64,000 nucleotides of DNA from Acidobacteriota bacterium (GTDB lineage Bacteria > Acidobacteriota > Blastocatellia > Pyrinomonadales > Pyrinomonadaceae). Shown piece by piece: positions 35,212 through 43,405 of the stretch (the stretch's first letter is position 1; each line of letters begins with the position of its first letter). A program made the translations under genes and the position numbers. The DNA lies in the NCBI GenBank assembly GCA_018269075.1, contig JAFDVJ010000011.1, forward strand, positions 37,146 to 101,145, read 5' to 3'. Under the pieces are notes generated by a model that had not been told where the DNA came from, did not search any database, and was given only the letters and a program-made list of their open reading frames with translations.

Positions 35212-35241
35212 TTGAGATTTCGGATTTCGTCCCGGTATCAT
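35212..35241 (+). promoter_or_regulatory. Promoter of the DigH-like gene, near-leaderless
   Basis: TTGAGA (35212-35217), an 18-bp spacer containing a partial GATTTCG repeat, and TATCAT (35236-35241). The ATG at 35251 follows nine bases after the -10 box, so the leader would be two or three bases. Confidence 0.55.
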
Positions 35242-35250
35242 TGATTCACA

Positions 35251-36699
35251 ATGATCCTGCATCTTTCAATCCTGCTGCTCGTTCTTTTTCTGATCGCGCC
35301 GGTCTGCGCCGAAACGATGCCGCGGCCCGCGCGCGAGTTTCGGGCGGTCTGGGTCGCGACGGTCGATAATATCGATTTTCCGACGCGCAAAGGGCTTTCC
35401 GTCGAGGAACAGAAGGCCGAGATCCTGAAGGATCTCGACCTGGCGGCCGAATTGAAAATGAACGCCGTGATCTTTCAGGTGCGGCCGATGGCCGACGCGA
35501 TTTACGCCTCGAAAATCGAGCCGTGGTCGGAATTTCTGACCGGCGCGATGGGCCGCGCGCAAAAGTTCGACCCGCTCGCTTTTTTGTGCGCGGAGGCGCA
35601 TAAACGCGGGATTCTCGTCCACGCGTGGTTCAACCCGTACCGCGCCTATCACCCGGCGGCGAAGACCGTTTCGCCCGGTCACGTCACGCAGAAACGGCCC
35701 GAGTTCGTCCGAAAATACGGCGATTATCAATGGCTCGACCCGACGGACGACGAAGTCAAGAAATATTCGCTGAGCGTCGTCCGCGACGTCGTCCGCCGAT
35801 ACGACATCGACGGCGTTCATTTCGACGATTATTTTTACCCGTACCCGATCACCGAAAACGGGCAGAAGATCGACTTTCCGGACGAGGAAAACTGGCAGGA
35901 ATATCTCGCCGCGGCCGCCCGCATGAGCAGCGAGAAAATGCGCCGGATTCCATTAAAACGCGACGAATGGCGGCGCGCGAACGTCGACGAATTTATCGAG
36001 ACGGTCGGCCGCGAGATCAGGAAGATCAAGCCCGAAATAATGTACGGCATCTCGCCGATCGGCGTCGAGAGCATCAATCTCACGGAGCTTTACGCCGACG
36101 CCGGGAAATGGCTGCGCGACGGGACGGTCGATTATCTCGCGCCGCAGCTCTACTGGCGGATCGACCGCCCGGAGCGCGAATTTCCCCTGCTGCTCAAATT
36201 CTGGGAAGACATAAACACGAAAAAACGCCACGTCTGGGCCGGGATCGGAACCTACAAGATCAACGAGCCGAAGGAAAAATATTCGGCCCGCGAGATTCTC
36301 GACCAGATCTTGTTGACGCGAAAGATCCAGTCGACGGCGGGCAACATCCAGTTCAGCTTCAAATCCCTGCGAAACGATTTCGACGGAATTCAGAAAGCGC
36401 TCCGGGAAAACGTCTATCAAAGCGCCGCGCTCATCCCGGCGTCGCCGTGGATCAAGGCGAAAAAACCGCGCCCGCCGCGGGTCGTGATCGCGCGCGACCG
36501 CGATTTCGTCCGCGCCCGCTGGACGGAAACCGGCACGCGACGGGCTTTCTGGTTCGTCGTTTACGTAAAGGACAAAAACGGCTGGAGCTGTTCGGTGCGG
36601 CCCGCGTCCGAAAAATCGATCGCGCTCTCGGCCGACCGCCGGATCGAAAAGATTCTGGTCACGAGCGTCGACCGCCTCGGCAACGAAAGCGCGTTCTGA
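35251..36699 (+). CDS. DigH/YngK-like glycosyl hydrolase (GHL10 family)
   Basis: A 482-residue exported protein (signal peptide MILHLSILLLVLFLIAPVCA). The GHL10 domain begins EFRAVWVATVDNIDFPTRKG and contains NAVIFQVRPMADAIY, HAWFNPYRAYHP, YDIDGVHFDDYFYPYPI with catalytic-type acidic residues, and VDYLAPQLYW. The best studied relative, E. coli DigH (YddW), cleaves denuded peptidoglycan glycan strands, so a cell-wall role is likely. A short C-terminal beta domain follows (RVVIARDRDFVRARWTETG). It converges on the tryptophan dioxygenase gene. Confidence 0.9.
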   Translation: MILHLSILLLVLFLIAPVCAETMPRPAREFRAVWVATVDNIDFPTRKGLSVEEQKAEILKDLDLAAELKMNAVIFQVRPMADAIYASKIEPWSEFLTGAMGRAQKFDPLAFLCAEAHKRGILVHAWFNPYRAYHPAAKTVSPGHVTQKRPEFVRKYGDYQWLDPTDDEVKKYSLSVVRDVVRRYDIDGVHFDDYFYPYPITENGQKIDFPDEENWQEYLAAAARMSSEKMRRIPLKRDEWRRANVDEFIETVGREIRKIKPEIMYGISPIGVESINLTELYADAGKWLRDGTVDYLAPQLYWRIDRPEREFPLLLKFWEDINTKKRHVWAGIGTYKINEPKEKYSAREILDQILLTRKIQSTAGNIQFSFKSLRNDFDGIQKALRENVYQSAALIPASPWIKAKKPRPPRVVIARDRDFVRARWTETGTRRAFWFVVYVKDKNGWSCSVRPASEKSIALSADRRIEKILVTSVDRLGNESAF

Positions 36700-36742
36700 G
36701 TTCCGTCTTCAGACGGCTTTTGTAAGGAAAACGGAAAATTGC

Positions 36743-36883
36743 TGACTGGAGCGCGGGCATCCTTGCCCGCAACGCCGCGCCAGCGGTGTCGAAACGTTTC
36801 ACAATCCTCAATGCTGCTCGTTGATGAGAGGCTTTTTCGCGCTCTCGCGCTCAGGCAGGCCGAGGATGCCTGCGCTCCAGTCA
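36743..36883. repeat. 20-bp inverted repeat between convergent genes
   Basis: TGACTGGAGCGCGGGCATCC (36743-36762) pairs with 36864-36883 with one mismatch. The left arm is followed by a small hairpin (GCGGGCATCCTTGCCCGC). The element lies between the convergent DigH-like and kynA genes, where nothing coding is supported (36700-36954). Confidence 0.75.
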
Positions 36884-36954
36884 CGAGCCTTCAGATTCGG
36901 TTTTCAGCCTGAAGGACGACGAACTGTCGTCAAATTCCTTTTAACTGTATTGAC

Positions 36955-37734
36955 TTATACTTTCAAATGCGTGCGCGCTTCCCAGATTTCGGGGAAGAAT
37001 TTTTTGCCGAGCGTCGTCCGCAGGTAGTTCGCGCCTTCCGAGCCGCCGGTGCCGCGTTTCATCCCGAGCATTCGTTCGACCATCAATACGTGATGATAGC
37101 GCCAGAGCGCGATGTTTTCGTCGTGCTCGATCAGGAGGTCCTGCATATTGAAAAGATCGGGATATTTTTCCGGGTGCGTGAGAATCTCGACGATCGTCGC
37201 GACGCGCGCTTCCGCCGACGAGACGTCGAACGAACCGCGCTCCAGCAGGCTCCAGAAACGGTCGGCGAGGCTCGGCGCGTCGAAGCGCCGTTTGAGCCGT
37301 TCGTGCGCGAACGGGTCGTGTTCGAAAAACCTGAGAATCTTCTCGTCCTTCGCGCCCGAGGCGAATTCGAGCTCGCGAAACTGCATCGACTGAAAGCCGC
37401 TCGCCGGATTGAGCTTATCGCGAAATTCGAGAAAGCCGATCTGCGCCATCGTCTCCAGGATGTGAATCTGCGTGACGAGCACTTTTTCGATGCCGACGAC
37501 GGCGCGCAGAGAGTGGTTGGCGCGAAACATCCGGCCCTCGTCGATCCAGCCGCCAGTCGCGTCTACCTCGTGGAGAATCTGCTTGAACCAGAGCTCGTAG
37601 GTCTGGTGAATGATGATGAACAGCAGCTCGTCGTGGCTCGTCGGGTCGGACAGCGTTTCCTGTAATCGGATCAGTTCGGGAACTTTCAGATATTTGTTAT
37701 AGGAGAGCGGCGCGTCTTTTCCGTATTCGGTCAT
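36955..37734 (-). CDS. kynA: Tryptophan 2,3-dioxygenase
   Basis: A 259-residue haem enzyme that oxidises L-tryptophan to N-formylkynurenine, the first step of the kynurenine pathway. Family motifs: HDELLFIIIHQTYELWFKQI, MQFRELE with the substrate-binding Arg, the proximal haem His in ALWRYHHVLMVERMLG and GTGGSEGANYL near the end. It is somewhat shorter than eukaryotic enzymes but normal for bacteria. No other kynurenine gene is adjacent. Confidence 0.95.
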   Translation of the reverse strand: MTEYGKDAPLSYNKYLKVPELIRLQETLSDPTSHDELLFIIIHQTYELWFKQILHEVDATGGWIDEGRMFRANHSLRAVVGIEKVLVTQIHILETMAQIGFLEFRDKLNPASGFQSMQFRELEFASGAKDEKILRFFEHDPFAHERLKRRFDAPSLADRFWSLLERGSFDVSSAEARVATIVEILTHPEKYPDLFNMQDLLIEHDENIALWRYHHVLMVERMLGMKRGTGGSEGANYLRTTLGKKFFPEIWEARTHLKV

Positions 37735-37875
37735 AATCTTGGCGGCCGGCAGCCGTCTCGCCGGCGGACTTTTCCGACCGGCGGCCGCCGGGCACTTTTA
37801 TCTTCCTTCATCGACGAATTTAAGTCAATTTCCTTATTTTTTTTCGGTTTTCATTAAAAATGACCGGCCATTTTC

Positions 37876-37904
37876 TTGACATCAGCGCGGTTTTTCGATA
37901 AATT
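37876..37904 (+). promoter_or_regulatory. Promoter of the cold-shock gene
   Basis: A perfect TTGACA (37876-37881), 17-bp spacer and TAAATT (37899-37904). The transcript would have a leader of about 255 bases before the ATG at 38167, as in E. coli cspA, where the leader is a thermosensor. The remainder of 37735-38166 is AT-rich leader with no gene. Confidence 0.7.
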
Positions 37905-38166
37905 TCCGACGTTCTATCAAAAACAACACAAAAAAATAACGCCCCAGATCTTGCAGTTTAAGATTTTCAATCGTTTGGAAATGGTTAGTTCAACATTTCT
38001 TGTTAGTCCCTATTGACGAACCTGCAAGGGTTTCGTTATGTGCGGATTTTTGTTTTTGCCCGAGTTTTTTTACGAAACGCTTTCGGCTAAAAATTTGAAA
38101 AAAGAAACGGGTCGGCAACGATTCGGGATTAAATTCACTGAAGTTTGTAGGAGGAATTAGAAACAT

Positions 38167-38376
38167 ATGTCTAAAACAATCGGTAAAGTCAAATGGTTTA
38201 ACAACGCCAAAGGTTACGGTTTTATTGAACAGCCCGGCGAGCAGGATATCTTCGTGCATTACAGCGCGATCTCCGGCGAAGGCTATAAAACCCTGATCCA
38301 GGGCCAGGAAGTCGAGTTTGAAGTTACTAACGGACCGAAAGGCCCGCAGGCAGAAAACGTGATGAAGGTGCAGTAA
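38167..38376 (+). CDS. Cold-shock protein (CspA family)
   Basis: A 69-residue single cold-shock domain. The RNP1 motif KGYGFIEQ and RNP2 motif DIFVHYSAI are both intact, as is the opening [13 protein letters not shown]. These proteins bind single-stranded RNA and DNA and melt secondary structure at low temperature or during growth changes. A strong ribosome binding site (AGGAGG) stands upstream, and a long untranslated leader suggests post-transcriptional control. A strong bidirectional terminator follows. Confidence 0.96.
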   Translation: MSKTIGKVKWFNNAKGYGFIEQPGEQDIFVHYSAISGEGYKTLIQGQEVEFEVTNGPKGPQAENVMKVQ

Positions 38377-38438
38377 GCACGATTAAACTATCTGACTGTT
38401 TCCGGTTTTTTCGAAATAATCAGCCGGACGGTGTTTAG

Positions 38439-38489
38439 AAAAAAAAGGAGCGGGCGAGATTTTGCGAAATCTCGCCCGCTCCTTTTTTT
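38439..38489. terminator. Bidirectional Rho-independent terminator
   Basis: GGAGCGGGCGAGATTT (38447-38462) pairs perfectly with 38467-38482 around a TGCG loop. Seven Ts follow on the plus strand and eight As precede it, so it works for both the cold-shock gene and the convergent gene at 38630-38950. Confidence 0.93.
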
Positions 38490-38493
38490 AGTC

Positions 38494-38631
38494 GAGAGTG
38501 GAGAGTGGAGAGTGGAGAGTCGGCAACTAAGTTTGGGAAGTTTAAGAAGAAACTTATCTACTTCCCAAACTTCCTAAACTTCCCGAACTTCCCAAACTTA
38601 CTCTCCACTCTCCACTCTCCACTCTCCACTC
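38494..38631. repeat. Nested heptamer and 9-bp arrays forming a double inverted repeat
   Basis: The outer arms are GAGAGTG units (38494-38520) and their complement (38601-38631). The inner arms are GTTTGGGAAG-type units (38531-38549) and the complement (38561-38597). The right outer arm contains the TGA stop (38632-38630) of the minus-strand gene. Two repeat families are thus nested symmetrically in one element. Confidence 0.92.
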
Positions 38632-38950
38632 AAACAAGTTCTTCCCCTTTTTTCTTGAGAATGCGGCGCCAGAGCTCGCGGTAGGAGGTGAAGCGCGACA
38701 TCAGCGTGTTGAATTGATAGCGCTGCGCGTAGGTCAGGTTGCGGTCGTCGGCGATGCGCTTCATATTCGCTTCGAGGCGCGCGCGCGCCTCGAGCGGCGG
38801 GCGCTTCGCGCCGTTGTTGAAATAGATGTCGAAATCGATCTTCAGCTTGCGGATGTCTTCTTCGAGACGCGCGATCTGCTGGTCGATCTGGATCGCGTCT
38901 TCTTTGCGCGATTCGGCGTTGCGGTAGAGTCGGTTTCCTATATTTGCCAT
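38630..38950 (-). CDS. Small coiled-coil protein of unknown function
   Basis: A 106-residue protein. AGGA nine bases before the ATG at 38950 (MANIGNRLYRNAESRKE) argues against an in-frame ATG seven codons earlier. The sequence is strongly charged and helical, with a likely coiled coil in residues 15-45 (AIQIDQQIARLEEDIRKLKI) and a conserved-looking C-terminal part (NLTYAQRYQFNTLMSRFTSY). There is no signal peptide. I do not recognise the family. The stop codon lies in a GAGAGTG array. It is divergent from selA. Confidence 0.75.
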   Translation of the reverse strand: MANIGNRLYRNAESRKEDAIQIDQQIARLEEDIRKLKIDFDIYFNNGAKRPPLEARARLEANMKRIADDRNLTYAQRYQFNTLMSRFTSYRELWRRILKKKGEELV

Positions 38951-39063
38951 CGGTATTTTCCTGCGGATCAAGAGTGCGGGCGCGGAAGGCTCCTCAATTT
39001 AAAGAAAACGAGTAAAGCCCATTTTTTTCCGACGATTTCCGCGTTTTCGGTTAAAATGTTTTT

Positions 39064-40491
39064 ATGAACACCACCGAAACGCCGCAGAATGTCGAAAATC
39101 TGCGTTTTCTGCCGTCGATCGACGCGCTGCTGCGCTCGCGCACGGCCGGCCGCCTGCTCGCGGAAACCGGCGCGAAGCATCTGACCGTGCTGGCGCGCTC
39201 GGTGATCGACGCGCTCCGCCGCGAACTTCTGGAAAACGCGGCCGAAGAGACCGAATTCTCGCGCGAGAACCTCCTTGCCGAAGCCGAAGCGCGGCTCGAA
39301 CAGGCGTGGCGCGGCGAGTTGAACACGAGCCTCAAACGGGTCATCAACGCGACCGGCGTCATCATCCACACGAATCTCGGCCGCGCACCGCTGTCGGAAA
39401 ATGCGCGCCGCGCCGTGGCCGAAGAGGCCGCGCGCTACTGCAATCTCGAATACAATCTCGAAACCGGCAAGCGCGGCAAGCGCGGCGCGCGGGCCGAACA
39501 TCTGCTGGCCGAGCTGACCGGCGCCGAAAGCGCGCTGATCGTCAACAACTGCGCGGCCGCCGCGTTTTTGATCCTGACGGTGCTCGCGGCCGGCGGCGAA
39601 GTCGTCATTTCGCGCGGCGAGCTCGTCGAGATCGGCGGCGATTTTCGCGTGCCGGACGTTTTGACGCAGTCGGGCGCGACGCTTCGCGAAGTCGGAACGA
39701 CCAACCGGACGAAGCTCTCCGATTACGAGCGCGCGATCGGCGACCGGACGCGCGTGCTCCTTAAAGTTCACCCGTCGAATTACCGGATCGTCGGTTTTAC
39801 GGCGACGCCGAGCCTGACCGAGCTCGCCGAGCTTGCGCACCGTCACGAGCTGCTGCTCTACGAGGACGCCGGTTCGGGCGCGATGTTCGATCTGACGGAA
39901 TACGGCCTCGGCGAAGAGCCGGTCGTTTCGCGCTCGATCGTCGCCGGCGCGGACATTGTCAGCTTCAGCGGCGACAAGCTGCTCGGCGGCGTCCAGTCGG
40001 GCCTGATCGTCGGCCGCCGCGAGATCGTCGAACGCCTCCGCCGGCATCCGCTGTACCGGGCGCTGCGGGTCGATAAACTGAGCTACGCGGCGCTCGAAGC
40101 GACGCTCGAAGCCTTTCGCAAGGAAACCTTTGTCGAAGAAATTCCGGTGCTCAGAATGCTCTCGGCGGGCCACGCCGAGCTGATGCGGCGGACCGCGCGC
40201 TTTGCCGACCGGCTGCGCGAACGGACCGGCGAAAACGCCGCGCTCAGATTCGAGATCACCGAGGGCAATTCGGTCATCGGCGGCGGTTCGGCGCCCGACG
40301 TCCAGCCGGCGACGGCGCTTTTATCGCTCAGACACGCGGCCGTTTCCGTCAGCCGGCTCGAAGAACAGCTGCGCGGCGCGAATCCGCCGGTCATCACGCG
40401 GATTCTCGAAGACCGGCTGCTGATCGACCTGCGAACGGTCTCCGAAACCGAGGAGGAAGAGCTGCTCGGAATTCTGAGTGTGGTTTCCTGA
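39064..40491 (+). CDS. selA: L-seryl-tRNA(Sec) selenium transferase
   Basis: A 475-residue PLP enzyme. The N-terminal domain begins LRFLPSIDALLRSRTAGRLL; the catalytic domain has VINATGVIIHTNLGRAPLS, NNCAAAAFLIL and the PLP-binding Lys305 in SFSGDKLLGGVQSG. SelA converts seryl-tRNA(Sec) to selenocysteinyl-tRNA(Sec) with selenophosphate, so the organism should make selenoproteins. No selB, selC or selD was seen in the window. Length is standard. The 5' gap to the divergent gene is only about 110 bases and no strong ribosome binding site is visible. Confidence 0.95.
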   Translation: MNTTETPQNVENLRFLPSIDALLRSRTAGRLLAETGAKHLTVLARSVIDALRRELLENAAEETEFSRENLLAEAEARLEQAWRGELNTSLKRVINATGVIIHTNLGRAPLSENARRAVAEEAARYCNLEYNLETGKRGKRGARAEHLLAELTGAESALIVNNCAAAAFLILTVLAAGGEVVISRGELVEIGGDFRVPDVLTQSGATLREVGTTNRTKLSDYERAIGDRTRVLLKVHPSNYRIVGFTATPSLTELAELAHRHELLLYEDAGSGAMFDLTEYGLGEEPVVSRSIVAGADIVSFSGDKLLGGVQSGLIVGRREIVERLRRHPLYRALRVDKLSYAALEATLEAFRKETFVEEIPVLRMLSAGHAELMRRTARFADRLRERTGENAALRFEITEGNSVIGGGSAPDVQPATALLSLRHAAVSVSRLEEQLRGANPPVITRILEDRLLIDLRTVSETEEEELLGILSVVS

Positions 40492-40559
40492 CAAAGTTTT
40501 TTCCTGATAAACGGGAAGTAAGCGTGAAAAGACACGCTTCCTTCCCGAATCTTCGTTTT

Positions 40560-41582
40560 TTATCTGATCTTTCGCCGGCTCAAAAAATCGCGGATCTTTG
40601 CGGCGATCGGCCTGAAATCCTCTTCGAGCGCGAAATGACCGGTGTCGAAATAGTTGACCTCAATATCTTTGAGATCTTTCCGGTAGCCTTCCTCGACGCC
40701 TCTGACCGTGAAGAACGGATCGTTTTTGCCCCAGACGACGAGCGTCGGCGGCTGGTAGCGGCGAAAATATTCGTGCCACGACGGATACGCCCGGACGTTC
40801 GTGTAGTAATCGGCGAAAAGGTCGAGCTGGATCGCCTCCTCGCCTTCGCGGTCGAGCAGCGGCTGATCGACGAGCCAGTTGTCGGGACTGATCCGTTCCG
40901 GGCGGCGCGTGCCGCTCGTGTATTGAAACTTCGTCGTTTCGAGCTTCAGAAATCCGCGGAGTGCTTCGGTCAATTGCGGGTCGCGGTCGGGACCGTAGAT
41001 TTTGAGCGGCGCGGCGGCTTCCGAAAGGCCGATTTCGTAAGCGTTGCCGTTCTGGACGATCAGCGCCTGCACTCTTTCCGGATGTTTGACCGCCAGACGA
41101 AATCCGACCGGCGCGCCGTAGTCCTGCACGTACAGGCTGTATCGGCCGGCCCCGACGGCCTGCGCGAACTTATCGACGATGTTCGTCAGATTTTCGAAGG
41201 TGTAGCCGAATTCCGTATTTTTCGGCGCGGAGCTCAGCCCGAAACCGGGCAGATCCGGAGCCAGCAGGTGATAATCGCCGGCGAGTTCCGGAATCAGGTT
41301 GCGGAACATATGCGACGAGGTCGGAAAGCCGTGCAGCAGCAGGATGGTCGGCTTCGACCGGTCGCCGGCCTCGCGGTAAAAGATGTCGAGCCCGTCGATT
41401 CTGACCGTTTTGTAAAGCACGTCCGGCGCCGTTTCGACCGATTTTACGCCCTGCGCGCGGACGAGCGATCCGGTGCCGGCCAAAACGGCGGCGAGCATCG
41501 TCAAAGCGACGGCGAACCGGGCGAGCGCGCCCGCAGACCGGCGATTATTCGTATTATTTCGATTGTTTTTTTGGTTGTTCAT
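40560..41582 (-). CDS. Secreted alpha/beta hydrolase (epoxide hydrolase/dehalogenase-like)
   Basis: A 340-residue protein with an asparagine-rich start followed by an export signal (FAVALTMLAAVLAGTGSLV). The fold motifs are clear: oxyanion HGFPTSSHMFR, nucleophile Asp in YVQDYGAPVGF, a second acidic residue in VVWGKNDPFF and the His in YFDTGHFALEE. An Asp nucleophile points to the epoxide hydrolase or haloalkane dehalogenase branch, not esterases. It is the last gene of a run with the MDR reductase and TetR regulator upstream. The substrate is unknown. Confidence 0.85.
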   Translation of the reverse strand: MNNQKNNRNNTNNRRSAGALARFAVALTMLAAVLAGTGSLVRAQGVKSVETAPDVLYKTVRIDGLDIFYREAGDRSKPTILLLHGFPTSSHMFRNLIPELAGDYHLLAPDLPGFGLSSAPKNTEFGYTFENLTNIVDKFAQAVGAGRYSLYVQDYGAPVGFRLAVKHPERVQALIVQNGNAYEIGLSEAAAPLKIYGPDRDPQLTEALRGFLKLETTKFQYTSGTRRPERISPDNWLVDQPLLDREGEEAIQLDLFADYYTNVRAYPSWHEYFRRYQPPTLVVWGKNDPFFTVRGVEEGYRKDLKDIEVNYFDTGHFALEEDFRPIAAKIRDFLSRRKIR

Positions 41583-41633
41583 TTGTTTATTCCCCTATTC
41601 GTTTTTCGTTATTTTCAACACTCCTGAAATTTT

Positions 41634-42647
41634 TCAGACCGTCACGACGATCCGCCCGATCTGCTCGTTCGATTCCAGACGACGATGCGCCTCGCGGTAT
41701 TCGGCCAGCGGAAACGAACGGTCGACGACGACCTTCAGCCGGCCGGATTCGAAGCCGTCGTAGATGAACCGGAGCGCGCGGGCCAGTCTTTCGGGATCGC
41801 CGAAAACGCTGTAAACGACGTAGCCCTGAAAACGGATCTCCTTCATCATCGTCGGAAACATCGGCAGCACGGCCGGCTTTTCCTGATCGAGCGCGCCGTA
41901 AAAGAAAATGGTCCCGCCCGGTGCGGTCACCTCGACGAGCGTCTCCGGCATTCCGCCGAAAACCGCGTCGAAAACGATTCGCACGCCCCTGCCGCCCGTG
42001 ATCTCGAGCACACGCCGCGCGAGGTCTTCCTCTTCCGTCACGACGACGTGCGCCGCCCCCGCCTCGAACAGCCTCGGCCGTTTTTCGCGCCGCCGCGTGA
42101 CGGCGATCGGAATCGCGCCGACGGCTTTCGCGATCTGGACGGCGGCGATGCCGACGCCGCTGCTGGCGGCAGTGACGAGCACGAAATCGCCCTCCGCGAG
42201 CGCGCCCTGATCGACGAGCGCGCCCCACGCCGTGACATACGGGATGTTGATCGAAGCGGCTTCTTCCGGAGAAAGAAAATCCGGATACCCGATCGCGAAA
42301 CCGGCGGGCAGGAGCGCGGTTTCGCCGTGCGTGCCGTAACGGCTGACATCGAATCCGAGCCCGGCCGTCACGCGGTCGCCGACCTTCAGGGCGGTCACTT
42401 CGGCGCCGACCGCTTCGACGACGCCCGCCGCGTCTGTCCCGATGCGCGAGCCCGGAAACGACGGCTCCAGCACATATTGGTTTCGCCTGAACATCGAATC
42501 GGCGCGGTTCAGGCCGAGCGCCGCGATCCTGATCCGGACCTCGTCCGCCGCCAGTTCGGGCAGCGGAATCTCCTCCAGCTTCAACACCTCGGGGCCGCCC
42601 GCGGCGTCGAACCTGATGACTTTCGTCGTTTTTGAATTTTGCGTCAT
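41634..42647 (-). CDS. Zinc-independent MDR oxidoreductase (quinone reductase-like)
   Basis: A 337-residue medium-chain dehydrogenase/reductase. The N-domain shows LNRADSMFRRNQYV and GTDAAGVVEAVGAEVTALKVGDRV; the NAD(P)H-binding motif is LVTAASSGVGIAAVQIAKAVG. The catalytic zinc Cys-His pair of alcohol dehydrogenases is absent, as in quinone oxidoreductases. A GAGGAG ribosome binding site stands before the ATG. Two near-palindromes between this gene and the upstream TetR gene suggest direct repression by that regulator. A role in detoxifying quinones or enones is plausible. Confidence 0.9.
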   Translation of the reverse strand: MTQNSKTTKVIRFDAAGGPEVLKLEEIPLPELAADEVRIRIAALGLNRADSMFRRNQYVLEPSFPGSRIGTDAAGVVEAVGAEVTALKVGDRVTAGLGFDVSRYGTHGETALLPAGFAIGYPDFLSPEEAASINIPYVTAWGALVDQGALAEGDFVLVTAASSGVGIAAVQIAKAVGAIPIAVTRRREKRPRLFEAGAAHVVVTEEEDLARRVLEITGGRGVRIVFDAVFGGMPETLVEVTAPGGTIFFYGALDQEKPAVLPMFPTMMKEIRFQGYVVYSVFGDPERLARALRFIYDGFESGRLKVVVDRSFPLAEYREAHRRLESNEQIGRIVVTV

Positions 42648-42683
42648 TTATTGCTCCTCTTTTTTGTTTTATCGATCCGTTTT

Positions 42684-42726
42684 GGAACGATCATTCTATA
42701 AAACCGCATTTCGGAACGTTTATTCC
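42684..42726. promoter_or_regulatory. Two tandem operator-like sites for the TetR regulator
   Basis: GGAACGATCATTCT (42684-42697) and GGAACGTTTATTCC (42713-42726) are near-palindromes of the same design, 29 bp apart (about three helical turns). They flank a minus-strand TATAGA-type -10 between the tetR stop and the MDR start. This is the usual layout for a TetR-repressed reductase gene; binding itself is inferred. Confidence 0.55.
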
Positions 42727-42752
42727 AAAATGCGCGAAAATTTTTTGATTTT

Positions 42753-43334
42753 TCAGTCGAGGACGGACAGAGCGACTTTGACGATCTGTTCCAGACGCAC
42801 TCGGTCGCGCGTCGTTTTGCCGACGACCTGAAGACCCTGCAGATTGTTATAAAAGAAACGGGCGAGCGCCGCCGGATCGAGGCCGGCCGCGATCTCGCCC
42901 TTTTTCCGCGCTTCGTCGAGCGCGCATTCGAGCCCGTGCTCGATCCGTTCGATCGACGCCGAAGTGTGAAAAGCCGTCTTTTCGTCGACTGCGGCGCGCT
43001 CGACCATCGCGTTGTTGATGAAGCAGCCGCGAAAACCGTTTTCCGAACAGGCCCGCTCGACGACCGTCAGATACATCTCGCGCAGCTTTTCCCTGACCGG
43101 CAGACCGCGCCCGAGTATTTCGAGAATCAGCGATTCGTTGGTCGCGCAGTATCGGCCGAGCGCTTCGAGATAGAGCGCCTGCTTGTCGCCGAACGTGTCG
43201 TAAAGACTCGCGCGGTTGATGCCCATCCGGTCGAGCAGCAGCTCGATCGAGCTCGCCTCGAAGCCGTATTCCCAGAAAACCTCGATCGCCCGCTCGAGCG
43301 CCTCGTCGCGGTCAAATTGTTTCGGTCGCGCCAT
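42753..43334 (-). CDS. TetR/AcrR-family transcriptional regulator
   Basis: A 193-residue regulator. The helix-turn-helix (residues 9-55) reads ALERAIEVFWEYGFEASSIE then MGINRASLYDTFGDKQALY, close to the group that controls quinone- or alkylating-agent-responsive reductases. The ligand domain has a cysteine-containing segment (RACSENGFRGCFINNAMVE) typical of that group. It is upstream of, and codirectional with, the MDR reductase and hydrolase genes and probably controls them through the paired sites at 42684-42726. Confidence 0.92.
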   Translation of the reverse strand: MARPKQFDRDEALERAIEVFWEYGFEASSIELLLDRMGINRASLYDTFGDKQALYLEALGRYCATNESLILEILGRGLPVREKLREMYLTVVERACSENGFRGCFINNAMVERAAVDEKTAFHTSASIERIEHGLECALDEARKKGEIAAGLDPAALARFFYNNLQGLQVVGKTTRDRVRLEQIVKVALSVLD

Positions 43335-43405
43335 TCGTTTACCCCTCGAAATCTCAAAATCACCTTATCAATTCCGGAACGAGCGGTCAATAACCGCCAA
43401 AAGCC

